Shown here piece by piece: positions 1-6,069 of a DNA stretch of 11,333 nucleotides. Under the pieces are notes generated by a model. It was not told the DNA's origin. It saw only the letters and a list, made by a program, of their open reading frames with translations, and ran no database searches. Position numbers and translations under genes: made by a program. Location of the stretch: positions 1 through 11,333 of the forward strand of contig JAEYXR010000002.1 in the NCBI GenBank assembly GCA_023431215.1, read 5' to 3'. Position 1 is the first letter of the stretch; each line of letters starts with the position of its first letter. This DNA is from Bacillota bacterium. Lineage in GTDB: Bacteria; Bacillota; Clostridia; Oscillospirales; Ruminococcaceae.

Positions 1-1
1 G

Positions 2-1474
2 TATAGAATGAAAGTTGCCGAAGCAGAGTTGGGCTCGGCCGAAGAAGAAGCCAAACGACTGATTAGCGATGCCATCAAAACAGCTGAGACCAAAAAGAAA
101 GAAGCACTTATTGAGGCAAAAGACGAAATTTACCGCATGAAAAACGACTCGGAAAAGGAACTGAAAGAACGCCGGAGCGAGGTGCAGCGTCAGGAACGCC
201 GCCTGCAGCAAAAGGAAGAAAACCTTGACCGTAAGAGCGAAAACATGGAGAAAAAAGAGGAGGCCCTCCAGCAAAAGCACAAGGAGGCCGACGAAAAGCT
301 GAAAGAAGCCGAGATGGTAAAAGCCCGCCAGTTTGAAATGCTGGAGAGAATCTCGGGCTACAGCGAGGAACAGGCAAAAGAATACCTACTGGCACAGCTA
401 AGCGATGAGCTGACCCACGAAAAGGCCATTAAAATTTCTCAGATGGAGCAGCGCTTGAAGGAAGAATCCGACCAAAAGGCCCGCGAAATCATTTCTCAGG
501 CTATTCAGCGTTGTGCCGCTGACCATGTGGCAGAAGTTACCGTATCTGTTGTGCCCCTGCCCAACGATGAAATGAAGGGACGCATCATTGGCCGCGAGGG
601 CCGTAACATCCGTACCCTGGAGACCCTTACCGGCTGCGACCTTATTATTGACGATACTCCCGAGGCGATTACCCTGTCCAGCCACGACCCTGTCCGCCGT
701 GAAATTGCCCGTCTTTCCTTGGAAAAACTTATTCAGGACGGCCGCATCCATCCTGCCCGCATTGAGGAGATGGTGGAGAAGGCTACCCGTGAGGTTGACC
801 AGAAGATTAAAGCAGACGGTGAACGTGCCATCATCGAGACCGGTGTACATGCGGTACATCCCGAGCTGATGAAGCTGCTGGGCCGCATGCGCTACCGCAC
901 CAGCTACGGACAAAACGTGCTGGCTCACTCCATTGAGGTTTCTCAAATTGCAGGTATTATGGCTGCCGAGCTGGGCATGGATACCGCTCAGGCCCGCCGT
1001 GCAGGTTTGCTACACGATATTGGTAAGGCTCTTACCCACGAGGTAGAGGGTTCTCATGTTGCCATTGGTGTGGACTTGGCCCGCAAATATAAAGAAAACC
1101 CCGATATCATTCATGCCATTGAGGCTCACCACGGTGACGTGGAGGCTAAGACTGTGGTTGCATGCCTGGTTCAGGCTGCAGATGCCGTCTCGGCTGCCCG
1201 CCCCGGTGCCCGCCGCGAGAATTTGGAAAATTACATCAAGCGTCTTGAAAAGCTTGAAGAAATTGCCAACTCCTTTGCCGGAGTGGATAAATGCTTTGCC
1301 ATTCAGGCAGGCCGCGAGGTCCGTATTATGCTCAAGCCTGAGATAGTCAGCGATGACCAGATGATTATTGTGGCAAGAGACATTGTCAAACGCATTGAAG
1401 AAGAAATGGAGTATCCCGGACAGATTAAGGTACATCTGGTTCGTGAAACTCGTGCCATTGATTACGCAAAATAA
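2..1474 (+). CDS. rny: Ribonuclease Y, 5' end outside window
   Basis: RNase Y is the membrane-anchored endoribonuclease that starts mRNA decay in many Bacillota. The open frame enters from the left edge (codons tat aga precede the ATG at base 8), and that ATG lines up with an internal residue near 'KKxAEAKIGSAEEEAKR', so it is not the true start; about 25-30 residues including the N-terminal membrane helix are missing. Counting from that Met, residues 1-165 are a charged Glu/Lys/Arg coiled coil. A KH RNA-binding domain follows with GRIIGREGRNIR at 191-202. The HD phosphohydrolase domain has the catalytic pair H336-D337 in LLHDIGKAL and a second histidine motif IEAHHGD. The C-terminus ends normally with RETRAIDYAK. 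The visible 490 residues fit a family of about 520. An intrinsic terminator follows 22 bases after the stop. The identification is very secure. Confidence 0.97.
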   Translation, partial: YRMKVAEAELGSAEEEAKRLISDAIKTAETKKKEALIEAKDEIYRMKNDSEKELKERRSEVQRQERRLQQKEENLDRKSENMEKKEEALQQKHKEADEKLKEAEMVKARQFEMLERISGYSEEQAKEYLLAQLSDELTHEKAIKISQMEQRLKEESDQKAREIISQAIQRCAADHVAEVTVSVVPLPNDEMKGRIIGREGRNIRTLETLTGCDLIIDDTPEAITLSSHDPVRREIARLSLEKLIQDGRIHPARIEEMVEKATREVDQKIKADGERAIIETGVHAVHPELMKLLGRMRYRTSYGQNVLAHSIEVSQIAGIMAAELGMDTAQARRAGLLHDIGKALTHEVEGSHVAIGVDLARKYKENPDIIHAIEAHHGDVEAKTVVACLVQAADAVSAARPGARRENLENYIKRLEKLEEIANSFAGVDKCFAIQAGREVRIMLKPEIVSDDQMIIVARDIVKRIEEEMEYPGQIKVHLVRETRAIDYAK

Positions 1475-1496
1475 TTTTTTGCCAAAGCAAATAAAG

Positions 1497-1534
1497 AAAA
1501 CCCCCCTGTTCCAACCGGAATGGGGGGTTTTTGT
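1497..1534 (+). terminator. Intrinsic terminator of rny
   Basis: AAAACCCCCC (1497-1506) pairs with GGGGGGTTTT (1522-1531), with an inner TTCC/GGAA stem around an AACC loop, and the 3' arm runs into TTTTTGTTT. It lies just after the rny stop codon and is a textbook Rho-independent terminator. Confidence 0.9.
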
Positions 1535-1563
1535 TTGATTGGCAAAAGGGACACGAGTATAAG
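1535..1563 (+). promoter_or_regulatory. Promoter-like pair after the rny terminator
   Basis: TTGATT (1535-1540) and TATAAG (1558-1563) are separated by exactly 17 bases and resemble sigma-A -35 and -10 boxes. Transcription would begin near 1570 and run into the folded segment at 1620-1720. No protein gene starts close downstream, so this could drive a small RNA or a long leader of the regulator at 1894. It is a motif match only. Confidence 0.4.
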
Positions 1564-1619
1564 CTTGTATTATCCCAGTACCAGTACCCAAACTGCGGCA
1601 TATCATAACACAGGGGACC

Positions 1620-1720
1620 AATTAGGCGGCGCAGGAAGAGGGTGGCCCCCGGCCCTTGAATTGCCCAATTCGTATCCCGCCGCCTTAATGCAGGAGCGCG
1701 CCCTTTGGGGCGCGCTCCTG
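1620..1720 (+). other. Strongly folded noncoding segment, possible small RNA
   Basis: This lies in the 419-base stretch (1475-1893) in which I recognise no gene. ATTAGGCGGCG (1621-1631) pairs with CGCCGCCTTAAT (1678-1689) with one bulged base. Inside that stem sit GAATT-GCCC-AATTC (1658-1671) and a GGCC-CCC-GGCC element (1644-1654), giving a junction-like fold. Immediately after comes a perfect 13-bp hairpin, CAGGAGCGCGCCC (1691-1703) / GGGCGCGCTCCTG (1708-1720), with loop TTTG and no U-tract. It could be a small RNA, a structured leader or a dispersed palindromic element. I checked it from memory against 6S, SRP, tmRNA and common riboswitch consensus and found no match. Confidence 0.4.
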
Positions 1721-1731
1721 TCAGATAAAGG

Positions 1732-1745
1732 TTCTCATATGAGAA
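1732..1745. promoter_or_regulatory. Perfect 14-bp palindrome, possible operator
   Basis: TTCTCATATGAGAA is a perfect dyad centred between 1738 and 1739. It lies 149 bases before the start of the XRE-type regulator and just after the GC-rich hairpin. Its length suits a dimeric helix-turn-helix protein, but no promoter elements are clearly placed around it, so operator function is inference. Confidence 0.3.
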
Positions 1746-1804
1746 AGCAACAGCCCACCCACACTATGGGTGCGCTATTGCCGGTTTATTTGTGTAAAGA
1801 CAAA

Positions 1805-1821
1805 CTTTAGTTCATCTTTAG
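1805..1821 (+). repeat. Direct repeat CTTTAG with 11-bp period
   Basis: CTTTAG occurs at 1805-1810 and again at 1816-1821, one helical turn apart. TATGAT (1826-1831) and TATAAA (1844-1849) follow and are possible -10 boxes of the downstream regulator gene, although neither has a convincing -35 at 16-18 bases. The repeat could be a regulator site; it is short enough to be chance. Confidence 0.2.
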
Positions 1822-1893
1822 AACTTATGATACCTGAATACCGTATAAAATCAACATAAATGTACATAATTAGAGCAAAATGGCGGTGACATC

Positions 1894-2136
1894 TTGAAAA
1901 TATATCGATACAAGGGCAAAAGTATCATTATAGGGCAGCAGGTTGCATTGCTGCGTAAGAGAATGATTCCTACTTTGACACAAAAAGGTTTGGCGGAAAA
2001 GCTTCAGCTGATGGGGTATGATTTTGACAGGCTGACTATCCAGCGTATAGAGGCGGGAACTCGGTTTGTGGCAGACTATGAGGTGCAGGCATTGGCAAAA
2101 GCTTTGGGGGTGGAAATTGCCGAGCTGTTTTTGTGA
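1894..2136 (+). CDS. Small XRE/Cro-family DNA-binding regulator
   Basis: This 80-residue protein is little more than one helix-turn-helix domain. The XRE-type helices run from about residue 12 to 78: RKRMIPTLTQKGLAEKLQ covers the first helices, LTIQRIEAGTR (47-57) is the recognition region, and VQALAKALGVEIAELF is the typical closing helix. The start is TTG at 1894, supported by GGCGGTGA (1882-1889) six bases upstream; the same ribosome-binding style and TTG start recur in the RnfA-like gene at 7730. An ATG at 1880 is in another frame and stops at once. There is no sensor or dimerisation domain, so it may respond through a partner or repress constitutively. The gene stands alone with its own terminator, and its target is unknown. 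Confidence 0.8.
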   Translation: MKIYRYKGKSIIIGQQVALLRKRMIPTLTQKGLAEKLQLMGYDFDRLTIQRIEAGTRFVADYEVQALAKALGVEIAELFL

Positions 2137-2150
2137 TAACAACAGGATGA

Positions 2151-2177
2151 GAGACACGAAGCTTGGTGTCTTTTTTT
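2151..2177 (+). terminator. Intrinsic terminator of the XRE regulator
   Basis: AGACAC (2152-2157) pairs with GTGTCT (2166-2171) around an 8-base loop and is followed by an unbroken T7 run (2171-2177). It starts 15 bases after the regulator stop codon. Confidence 0.8.
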
Positions 2178-2178
2178 G

Positions 2179-2307
2179 TGGGGTTTAGCACCATAGCATT
2201 GTTTGTGCTTTTTACCCCATTGCCTGGTAAGTATTGCAAGGAGCAAAGTGCAAATTTTGGGTGACCCAGTCTGGAAAAGGACGGGCGGTACCTGCCTGGA
2301 CTGAGGG
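2179..2307. other. Noncoding stretch with two imperfect hairpins
   Basis: No convincing gene lies between the regulator terminator and the shared terminator at 2341. TGGGG + AGCAC (2179-2191) pairs with GTGCT + CCCCA (2205-2219) across a T-rich internal loop. CCCAGTC (2265-2271) pairs with GACTGaGGG (2299-2307) with one bulge and encloses a GGTACC-centred hairpin. No clear promoter is seen. It may be a small RNA, a decayed element or chance folding. Confidence 0.25.
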
Positions 2308-2340
2308 CAAGACCACTGTTTAAGATAAGAGTATGAAAAC

Positions 2341-2393
2341 AAAACAAGACGAATACCCCTTGCCAAAATGCAAAAGGTATCCGTCTTGTTTTT
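2341..2393. terminator. Bidirectional terminator between converging genes
   Basis: AAAACAAGACG (2341-2351) pairs with CGTCTTGTTTT (2382-2392), extended by ATACC (2353-2357) / GGTAT (2376-2380) with one A/C mismatch. The right arm runs into T6, and the complement gives a T-run on the minus strand too. It sits 20 bases beyond the stop of the minus-strand reductase, and it would also stop plus-strand transcription. Confidence 0.85.
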
Positions 2394-2412
2394 TATAATC
2401 GGCAGTGCAGCT

Positions 2413-3546
2413 TTATTTTTCTGTCAGTGCCTTATGTGCCTCAGCCAGGCGTGCAGGAACATCAAGCCCCTGGGGACACACGGCAGAGCAGGCTCCACAG
2501 GAGATGCAGCGATCGGCACCATGCCCTTCCGAAAGCACTTGGCTTTCATACTGCATTTGGCTGATGGCCGGCTTGTTGAACAGCACCATGTTGTTGTACC
2601 ACTGAAATACTGTGGGAATATCCACCTCCACAGGGCAGCCGTCACAGTAGCGGCAGCCGGTACAGGGAATGCTTTTTGTTTTGCGCAAAGCATCTCCGGC
2701 GGCCTCTATGACCAGCCGGTCTTTGTCAGACAGATACAGGGACGGGTCGCTGAAGGTGGCAAGGTTATCTTCTACCTGCTCCATACTGCTCATACCGCTA
2801 AGCACTACCCGCACATTGGGCAAAGATGCAGCAAAACGCAGCGCCCAGCTTGCAGGGCTGCGGGCGGGGTCGGCCTTGGCAAAAATCTCTGCAACCTCTG
2901 CAGGGGGATTTGCAAGAAAGCCCCCCCTGACAGGTTCCATTACAATGCAGGGCACCTGATATTCCACCGACAACTGGTACAATGTTTGGGCTTCATCCAT
3001 GACCCAGTCGGCATAGTTAATCTGCAGCTGGCAAAAGTCCCACCTGTGCATTTCTAGCAGGCGCCGCAGGTAAGGCGAGGTGTCATGAAAAGAAAAACCA
3101 ATATACTTGATTTTACCTTCGGCACGTTTTTGCTCTAAAAAATCTACCACATGCAGTTTTTCCATTATTTCGATGGCTTCCCGGTCCAAAGAATGTGCCA
3201 GGTAAAAATCAAAATAATCTGTCTGACAGCGATCCAGAGATTCCTGAAAGATACGTTCCATATCCTCGGGCTTTTTCAGCATCCATACAGGGAGCTTGTT
3301 GGCCAGATAATAGCTTTGCCTGGGATATTTTTGAAGCGCTGCTGCGGTGGTACGCTCAGAGTCGCCTCCGCCATACACATAAGCGGTGTCAAAATAAGTA
3401 ACACCTGCCTCAACCGCTCGGTCAATCATGGCTTGTGTGGCAGCACGGTCGGCGGTATCCTTACCCTTTTCCTTGGGAAAACGCATACAGCCAAACCCCA
3501 GCAGGGAGGTGGTGACGCCGAGTTTATCAAAACAATTGGTGAGCAT
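2413..3546 (-). CDS. Aldo/keto reductase with C-terminal ferredoxin-like Fe-S domain
   Basis: This 377-residue protein joins an aldo/keto reductase TIM barrel to a short Fe-S domain, as in the COG1453-type 'predicted oxidoreductase' family of anaerobes. All four classical catalytic residues are present: D53 and Y58 in FDTAYVYGGGDSE, K84 in ANKLP and H118 in FYLAHS. The C-terminal part has C295-x2-C298-x2-C301-x2-C304-P, followed by the complete ferredoxin motif C347-x2-C350-x2-C353-x3-C357-P, so at least one 4Fe-4S cluster is likely. A cytoplasmic NAD(P)H-linked reductase exchanging electrons through Fe-S is inferred; the substrate is unknown. The start is the ATG at 3544-3546 because GGAGG lies 8 bases before it; an in-frame extension to 3633 adds 29 atypical residues. 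The gene is monocistronic, diverges from rpe and ends at a bidirectional terminator. Confidence 0.9.
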   Translation of the reverse strand: MLTNCFDKLGVTTSLLGFGCMRFPKEKGKDTADRAATQAMIDRAVEAGVTYFDTAYVYGGGDSERTTAAALQKYPRQSYYLANKLPVWMLKKPEDMERIFQESLDRCQTDYFDFYLAHSLDREAIEIMEKLHVVDFLEQKRAEGKIKYIGFSFHDTSPYLRRLLEMHRWDFCQLQINYADWVMDEAQTLYQLSVEYQVPCIVMEPVRGGFLANPPAEVAEIFAKADPARSPASWALRFAASLPNVRVVLSGMSSMEQVEDNLATFSDPSLYLSDKDRLVIEAAGDALRKTKSIPCTGCRYCDGCPVEVDIPTVFQWYNNMVLFNKPAISQMQYESQVLSEGHGADRCISCGACSAVCPQGLDVPARLAEAHKALTEK

Positions 3547-3677
3547 ATTTTTGCCTCCAAACTTAGTTTTTTTCTTGCTGCAATTGTAACATGCATGGTG
3601 TAAAAAGAAAAGTACATTGTGCCTGCGACCCAAAAAGAGATTTTTTTGCTGTTTACGACTTCGTTACAGGCTGTTCA

Positions 3678-3707
3678 TTGACCTTTGGTATACTTGCGTG
3701 CTAAAAT
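3678..3707 (+). promoter_or_regulatory. Sigma-A type promoter of rpe
   Basis: TTGACC (3678-3683) and TAAAAT (3702-3707) each match the sigma-A consensus at five of six positions and are 18 bases apart. Transcription would begin near 3714, leaving an 80-base leader before rpe. A small AGTGT/ACACT dyad lies in that leader. Confidence 0.7.
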
Positions 3708-3792
3708 ATACAAGTTAATACACTGGGTGTAGTGTTGCATTTACTGCCACACTGTGGATAAGTGCGCCCGGTAGACGGAAAGGAAAAAGACC

Positions 3793-4449
3793 ATGCTGAA
3801 AATTTCTCCGTCGGTGCTTGCTGCCGACTTTGCAAACCTGGCACAGGAAGCCAAAGCTGTAAAAGACGGCGGTGCGGACATGCTTCACCTTGATGTGATG
3901 GATGGTCACTTTGTACCCAACATTTCTTTTGGTATGCCGGTCATTGCTTCCATACGCAAGGCAACAGATTTGTTTTTAGATGTTCATATTATGATTAGCG
4001 ATCCCCAGCGTTACGCCGAGGACCTGGTAAAGGCCGGTGCCGACCTGATTACCTTCCATGTGGAGGCAGAGGGCGACCCTGCTAATACCATCAGCAAAAT
4101 AAAGTCTCTGGGCTGTAAGGTGGGAATTTCTCTGAGCCCGGCAACCCCGGTGGAAGAGGTCCTGCCTTATGTGGGACAGGTTGACTTGGTGCTGGTGATG
4201 ACCGTGGTGCCCGGCTTTGGAGGACAAAAGTTCCGGGAGGATATGTGCCCCAAGATGAAAGCCATTGCTGATGAAGCAAAGCGTCTGGGACATAAGGACC
4301 TTTTGATTCAGGTGGATGGCGGTATTGACCCCGGTACTGCTCCTGTTTGTGCGTCTCACGGGGCAAACTGTTTTGTGGCAGGCTCGTCCATTTTTGGCAA
4401 GGCTGATTATAAGGCTGCCATGGACGCCATCCGCAGCGCCTGCAACTGA
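3793..4449 (+). CDS. rpe: Ribulose-phosphate 3-epimerase
   Basis: The enzyme interconverts ribulose 5-phosphate and xylulose 5-phosphate in the non-oxidative pentose phosphate pathway. At 218 residues it has the standard family length. The N-terminus ISPSVLAADF is typical and carries the substrate-binding serine (S6). The metal and catalytic residues are in place: H32 and D34 in LHLDVMDG, H65 in DVHIMI, and D175 in IQVDGGI. The phosphate-binding loops VVPGFGGQKF and FVAGSSIFG are present. The ATG at 3793 is preceded by AAAGGAAAA. In many Bacillota rpe sits next to rsgA and thiN; here it stands alone behind its own promoter. I see no clear terminator directly after it. Confidence 0.96.
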   Translation: MLKISPSVLAADFANLAQEAKAVKDGGADMLHLDVMDGHFVPNISFGMPVIASIRKATDLFLDVHIMISDPQRYAEDLVKAGADLITFHVEAEGDPANTISKIKSLGCKVGISLSPATPVEEVLPYVGQVDLVLVMTVVPGFGGQKFREDMCPKMKAIADEAKRLGHKDLLIQVDGGIDPGTAPVCASHGANCFVAGSSIFGKADYKAAMDAIRSACN

Positions 4450-4622
4450 TGATGATAAAGCCCTAAAGCATAGTGGGGTTATCCACCTGCACTTTCAAGA
4501 AAAATAATTCCAAAAAATGGGCATACTGAAGGATAGGGAACAAGACTTCCTTACATCAATAAAGTAGTGGTATATGCTTGGTGAGGCGATACACGGTTTT
4601 GCCAAGGCATAAAAAGATATTG
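4450..4622. other. Intergenic region with weak stem-loops
   Basis: GATAA + CCC (4454-4463) can pair with GGG + TTATC (4476-4483) just after rpe but has no T-tract. TATGC + TTGG (4573-4581) pairs with CCAA + GCATA (4602-4611) with one bulged G, around a 20-base loop. Neither is followed by a T-run on either strand, so neither is a standard terminator. No gene is seen here. Confidence 0.3.
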
Positions 4623-4958
4623 TCAAGAAAGATAAACCGAGATGGTATCTATGGCGGTATCCTCAATAATGAGCGTTCCATGCTCGGCAATTTTGGCAAC
4701 CACTACTTCGCCTGCGCCTACGTAGCTGCCGTATTCCCCCAAAAAGAACGCAGTGGTACCCTCTGCAATATCCAAAGGCCATACAACCAAAAAGTACCGG
4801 CCATCCACTTTGTACAGCGAGCTTTTGTAGATGCGGTGGCAAAATTGTTTAAAGAGGCGGGATGCCGCTTGTATCAGCAGCTCTACATCATCAAAGGCGA
4901 ATACCACGCCAAAGTAGAGACTGCTGTCTCCGGTAATCGTTACAATCAATTGTCTCAG
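4623..4958 (-). pseudogene. MecA-like C-terminal domain fragment
   Basis: The open frame encodes about 108-111 residues that resemble the C-terminal half of MecA, the ClpC adaptor that controls competence and protein turnover in Bacillota. Recognisable blocks are VVFAFDDVELLIQAASRL, SSLYKVDGRYFLVV, LGEYG and the closing AKIAEHGTLIIEDTAID. Full MecA proteins are about 200-240 residues and begin with a substrate-binding domain of about 80 residues, which is missing. The frame is closed upstream by TAG at 4959-4961. The only starts are TTG at 4949 or CTG at 4958, and neither has a Shine-Dalgarno sequence. The divergent RnfC-like gene begins at 4993, leaving little room for a promoter. I read it as a 5'-truncated remnant, but the domain is intact, so a short expressed protein is possible. 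Confidence 0.65.
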
Positions 4959-4992
4959 CTACTTTCTAAATAGAGAGTGGGAAGGAGAACCA

Positions 4993-6069
4993 ATGGATAA
5001 GAAGAATAAAAAGCAATACAGTGCTTCCGGCCTGCAAATTAACAAAGGCGTTGTGATGGAGCAGCATAAAGAACCGGCGCTCTCCAGGGAGATCCGGCTG
5101 CTTTCCAGCACAGCACGACGTAAAATGCTGGAGGACTGGCAGCCTGTTGACAACCTGGACGATATCTCCATAGAACAAATTATTATGGTGGCAAAGATGG
5201 CTCGGATTATTGATGAGCGGGATGGTCTGCCCTTGTATAAAAAGCTGATGCTTTGCCGCCGTGACAATATGATGATTATGGTGGATGCAGTGGATGACGA
5301 ACCCTATATTTCCAGCCAGCTGGGCCCCCTGCTGCATATGAAGCAGGCATGTATTGGGGGACTAAAGCTGGCACTTAAAGCTGCAAAAACCACCGATGCG
5401 CGTATTTTGGTCTATAAGAACATTACCGACCTGGAGCTAAAGATTCCCCACTTTATTGAGGGGGTAAAGGTTCAGCGCATTGGCGGTATGTATCCTGCCG
5501 AGATACGACCGGGGCGTTCCTTTGCGGAGTTTGCAGGGCGCCGCATGATGTTGGTAGGTGCCTGCGCTTTGATTCATCTTTACCGTGCCGTTTGCGAAGG
5601 AATGATGCAGACCACGGTTTTTGTTACCGTAAGCGGCAACTGTGTGGCAAACTGCTGCAATCTGGAGGTAAGCATCGGTATGAGTGTTACCGATGTCTTA
5701 GACCGCTGCGGGCTGAGTGATAATCCCACCCGTATTGTTGTTGGCGGCTCCATGACAGGAGAGGCTGTTGCCGATACCGATACCACACAAATTTTGCCTA
5801 CCACCCGGGCTGTTCTTGCTTTTAAAGAAGACGAGCGGGACAAAAAATACTTATGTATCAATTGCGGGCGGTGTGCTGAGGTTTGCCCAGTGGATATTAA
5901 CCCTATGCGGATTTATCGCGCTATGGAGCTTGGCCGCGGAGACTTGCTGCAGGATATGGATTTTGACCGATGCATAGGCTGTATGTGCTGCAGCTATGAG
6001 TGCCCAGCCAAGTTGAATCTGGCGGCAGCCATCGGTAGTCTGATAGGAAAGAAAGGTGAAAACCCATGA
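4993..6069 (+). CDS. RnfC-like Fe-S protein with degenerate NADH/FMN site
   Basis: RnfC is the peripheral subunit of the Rnf complex that binds NADH, FMN and two 4Fe-4S clusters. This 358-residue protein keeps the core and C-terminus of that family. An SLBB-like segment includes SVTDVLDRCG and RIVVGGSMTG. Two perfect 4Fe-4S motifs follow, C288-x2-C291-x2-C294-x3-C298-P and C327-x2-C330-x2-C333-x3-C337-P. It is about 80 residues shorter than usual, and the N-terminal barrel-sandwich domain is absent. The usual GMGGAGFPTHVKL motif is replaced by IIDERDGLPLYKKL (72-85), and the usual ECEP by DDEP (101-104), so NADH and FMN binding is doubtful. The start is supported by GGAAGGAG five bases upstream. 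The stop overlaps the next start in ATGA. It is the first gene of a four-gene Rnf-like operon. Confidence 0.85.
   Translation: MDKKNKKQYSASGLQINKGVVMEQHKEPALSREIRLLSSTARRKMLEDWQPVDNLDDISIEQIIMVAKMARIIDERDGLPLYKKLMLCRRDNMMIMVDAVDDEPYISSQLGPLLHMKQACIGGLKLALKAAKTTDARILVYKNITDLELKIPHFIEGVKVQRIGGMYPAEIRPGRSFAEFAGRRMMLVGACALIHLYRAVCEGMMQTTVFVTVSGNCVANCCNLEVSIGMSVTDVLDRCGLSDNPTRIVVGGSMTGEAVADTDTTQILPTTRAVLAFKEDERDKKYLCINCGRCAEVCPVDINPMRIYRAMELGRGDLLQDMDFDRCIGCMCCSYECPAKLNLAAAIGSLIGKKGENP

Noticed and set aside
8..10. ATG at base 8 as the start of rny
   Set aside because: The frame is open to the left edge and the sequence begins within the coiled coil just after the normal membrane anchor, so the start is upstream of the window.
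398..946. 182-codon minus-strand open frame
   Set aside because: It lies wholly antisense to rny with no independent support.
1010..1621. 203-codon minus-strand open frame
   Set aside because: It lies mostly antisense to the HD domain of rny and crosses the rny terminator; it is a shadow frame.
1620..1720. Known RNA such as 6S, SRP, tmRNA or a common riboswitch
   Set aside because: None of the consensus elements I can recall is present; kept only as an unassigned folded segment.
2036..2366. Two overlapping minus-strand open frames of about 100 codons
   Set aside because: They cross the XRE gene and its terminator, have no recognisable domain and no ribosome binding site.
2368..3057. 229-codon plus-strand open frame
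   Set aside because: It is antisense to the well-supported aldo/keto reductase, resembles no family that I recognise, and has no ribosome binding site.
3547..3633. N-terminal extension of the aldo/keto reductase to 3633
   Set aside because: The ATG at 3546 has a GGAGG at correct spacing and begins the normal family N-terminus; the extension has no family similarity.
4573..4611. Terminator for rpe or for the MecA-like fragment
   Set aside because: The stem has a bulge and a 20-base loop, and no T-run follows on either strand.
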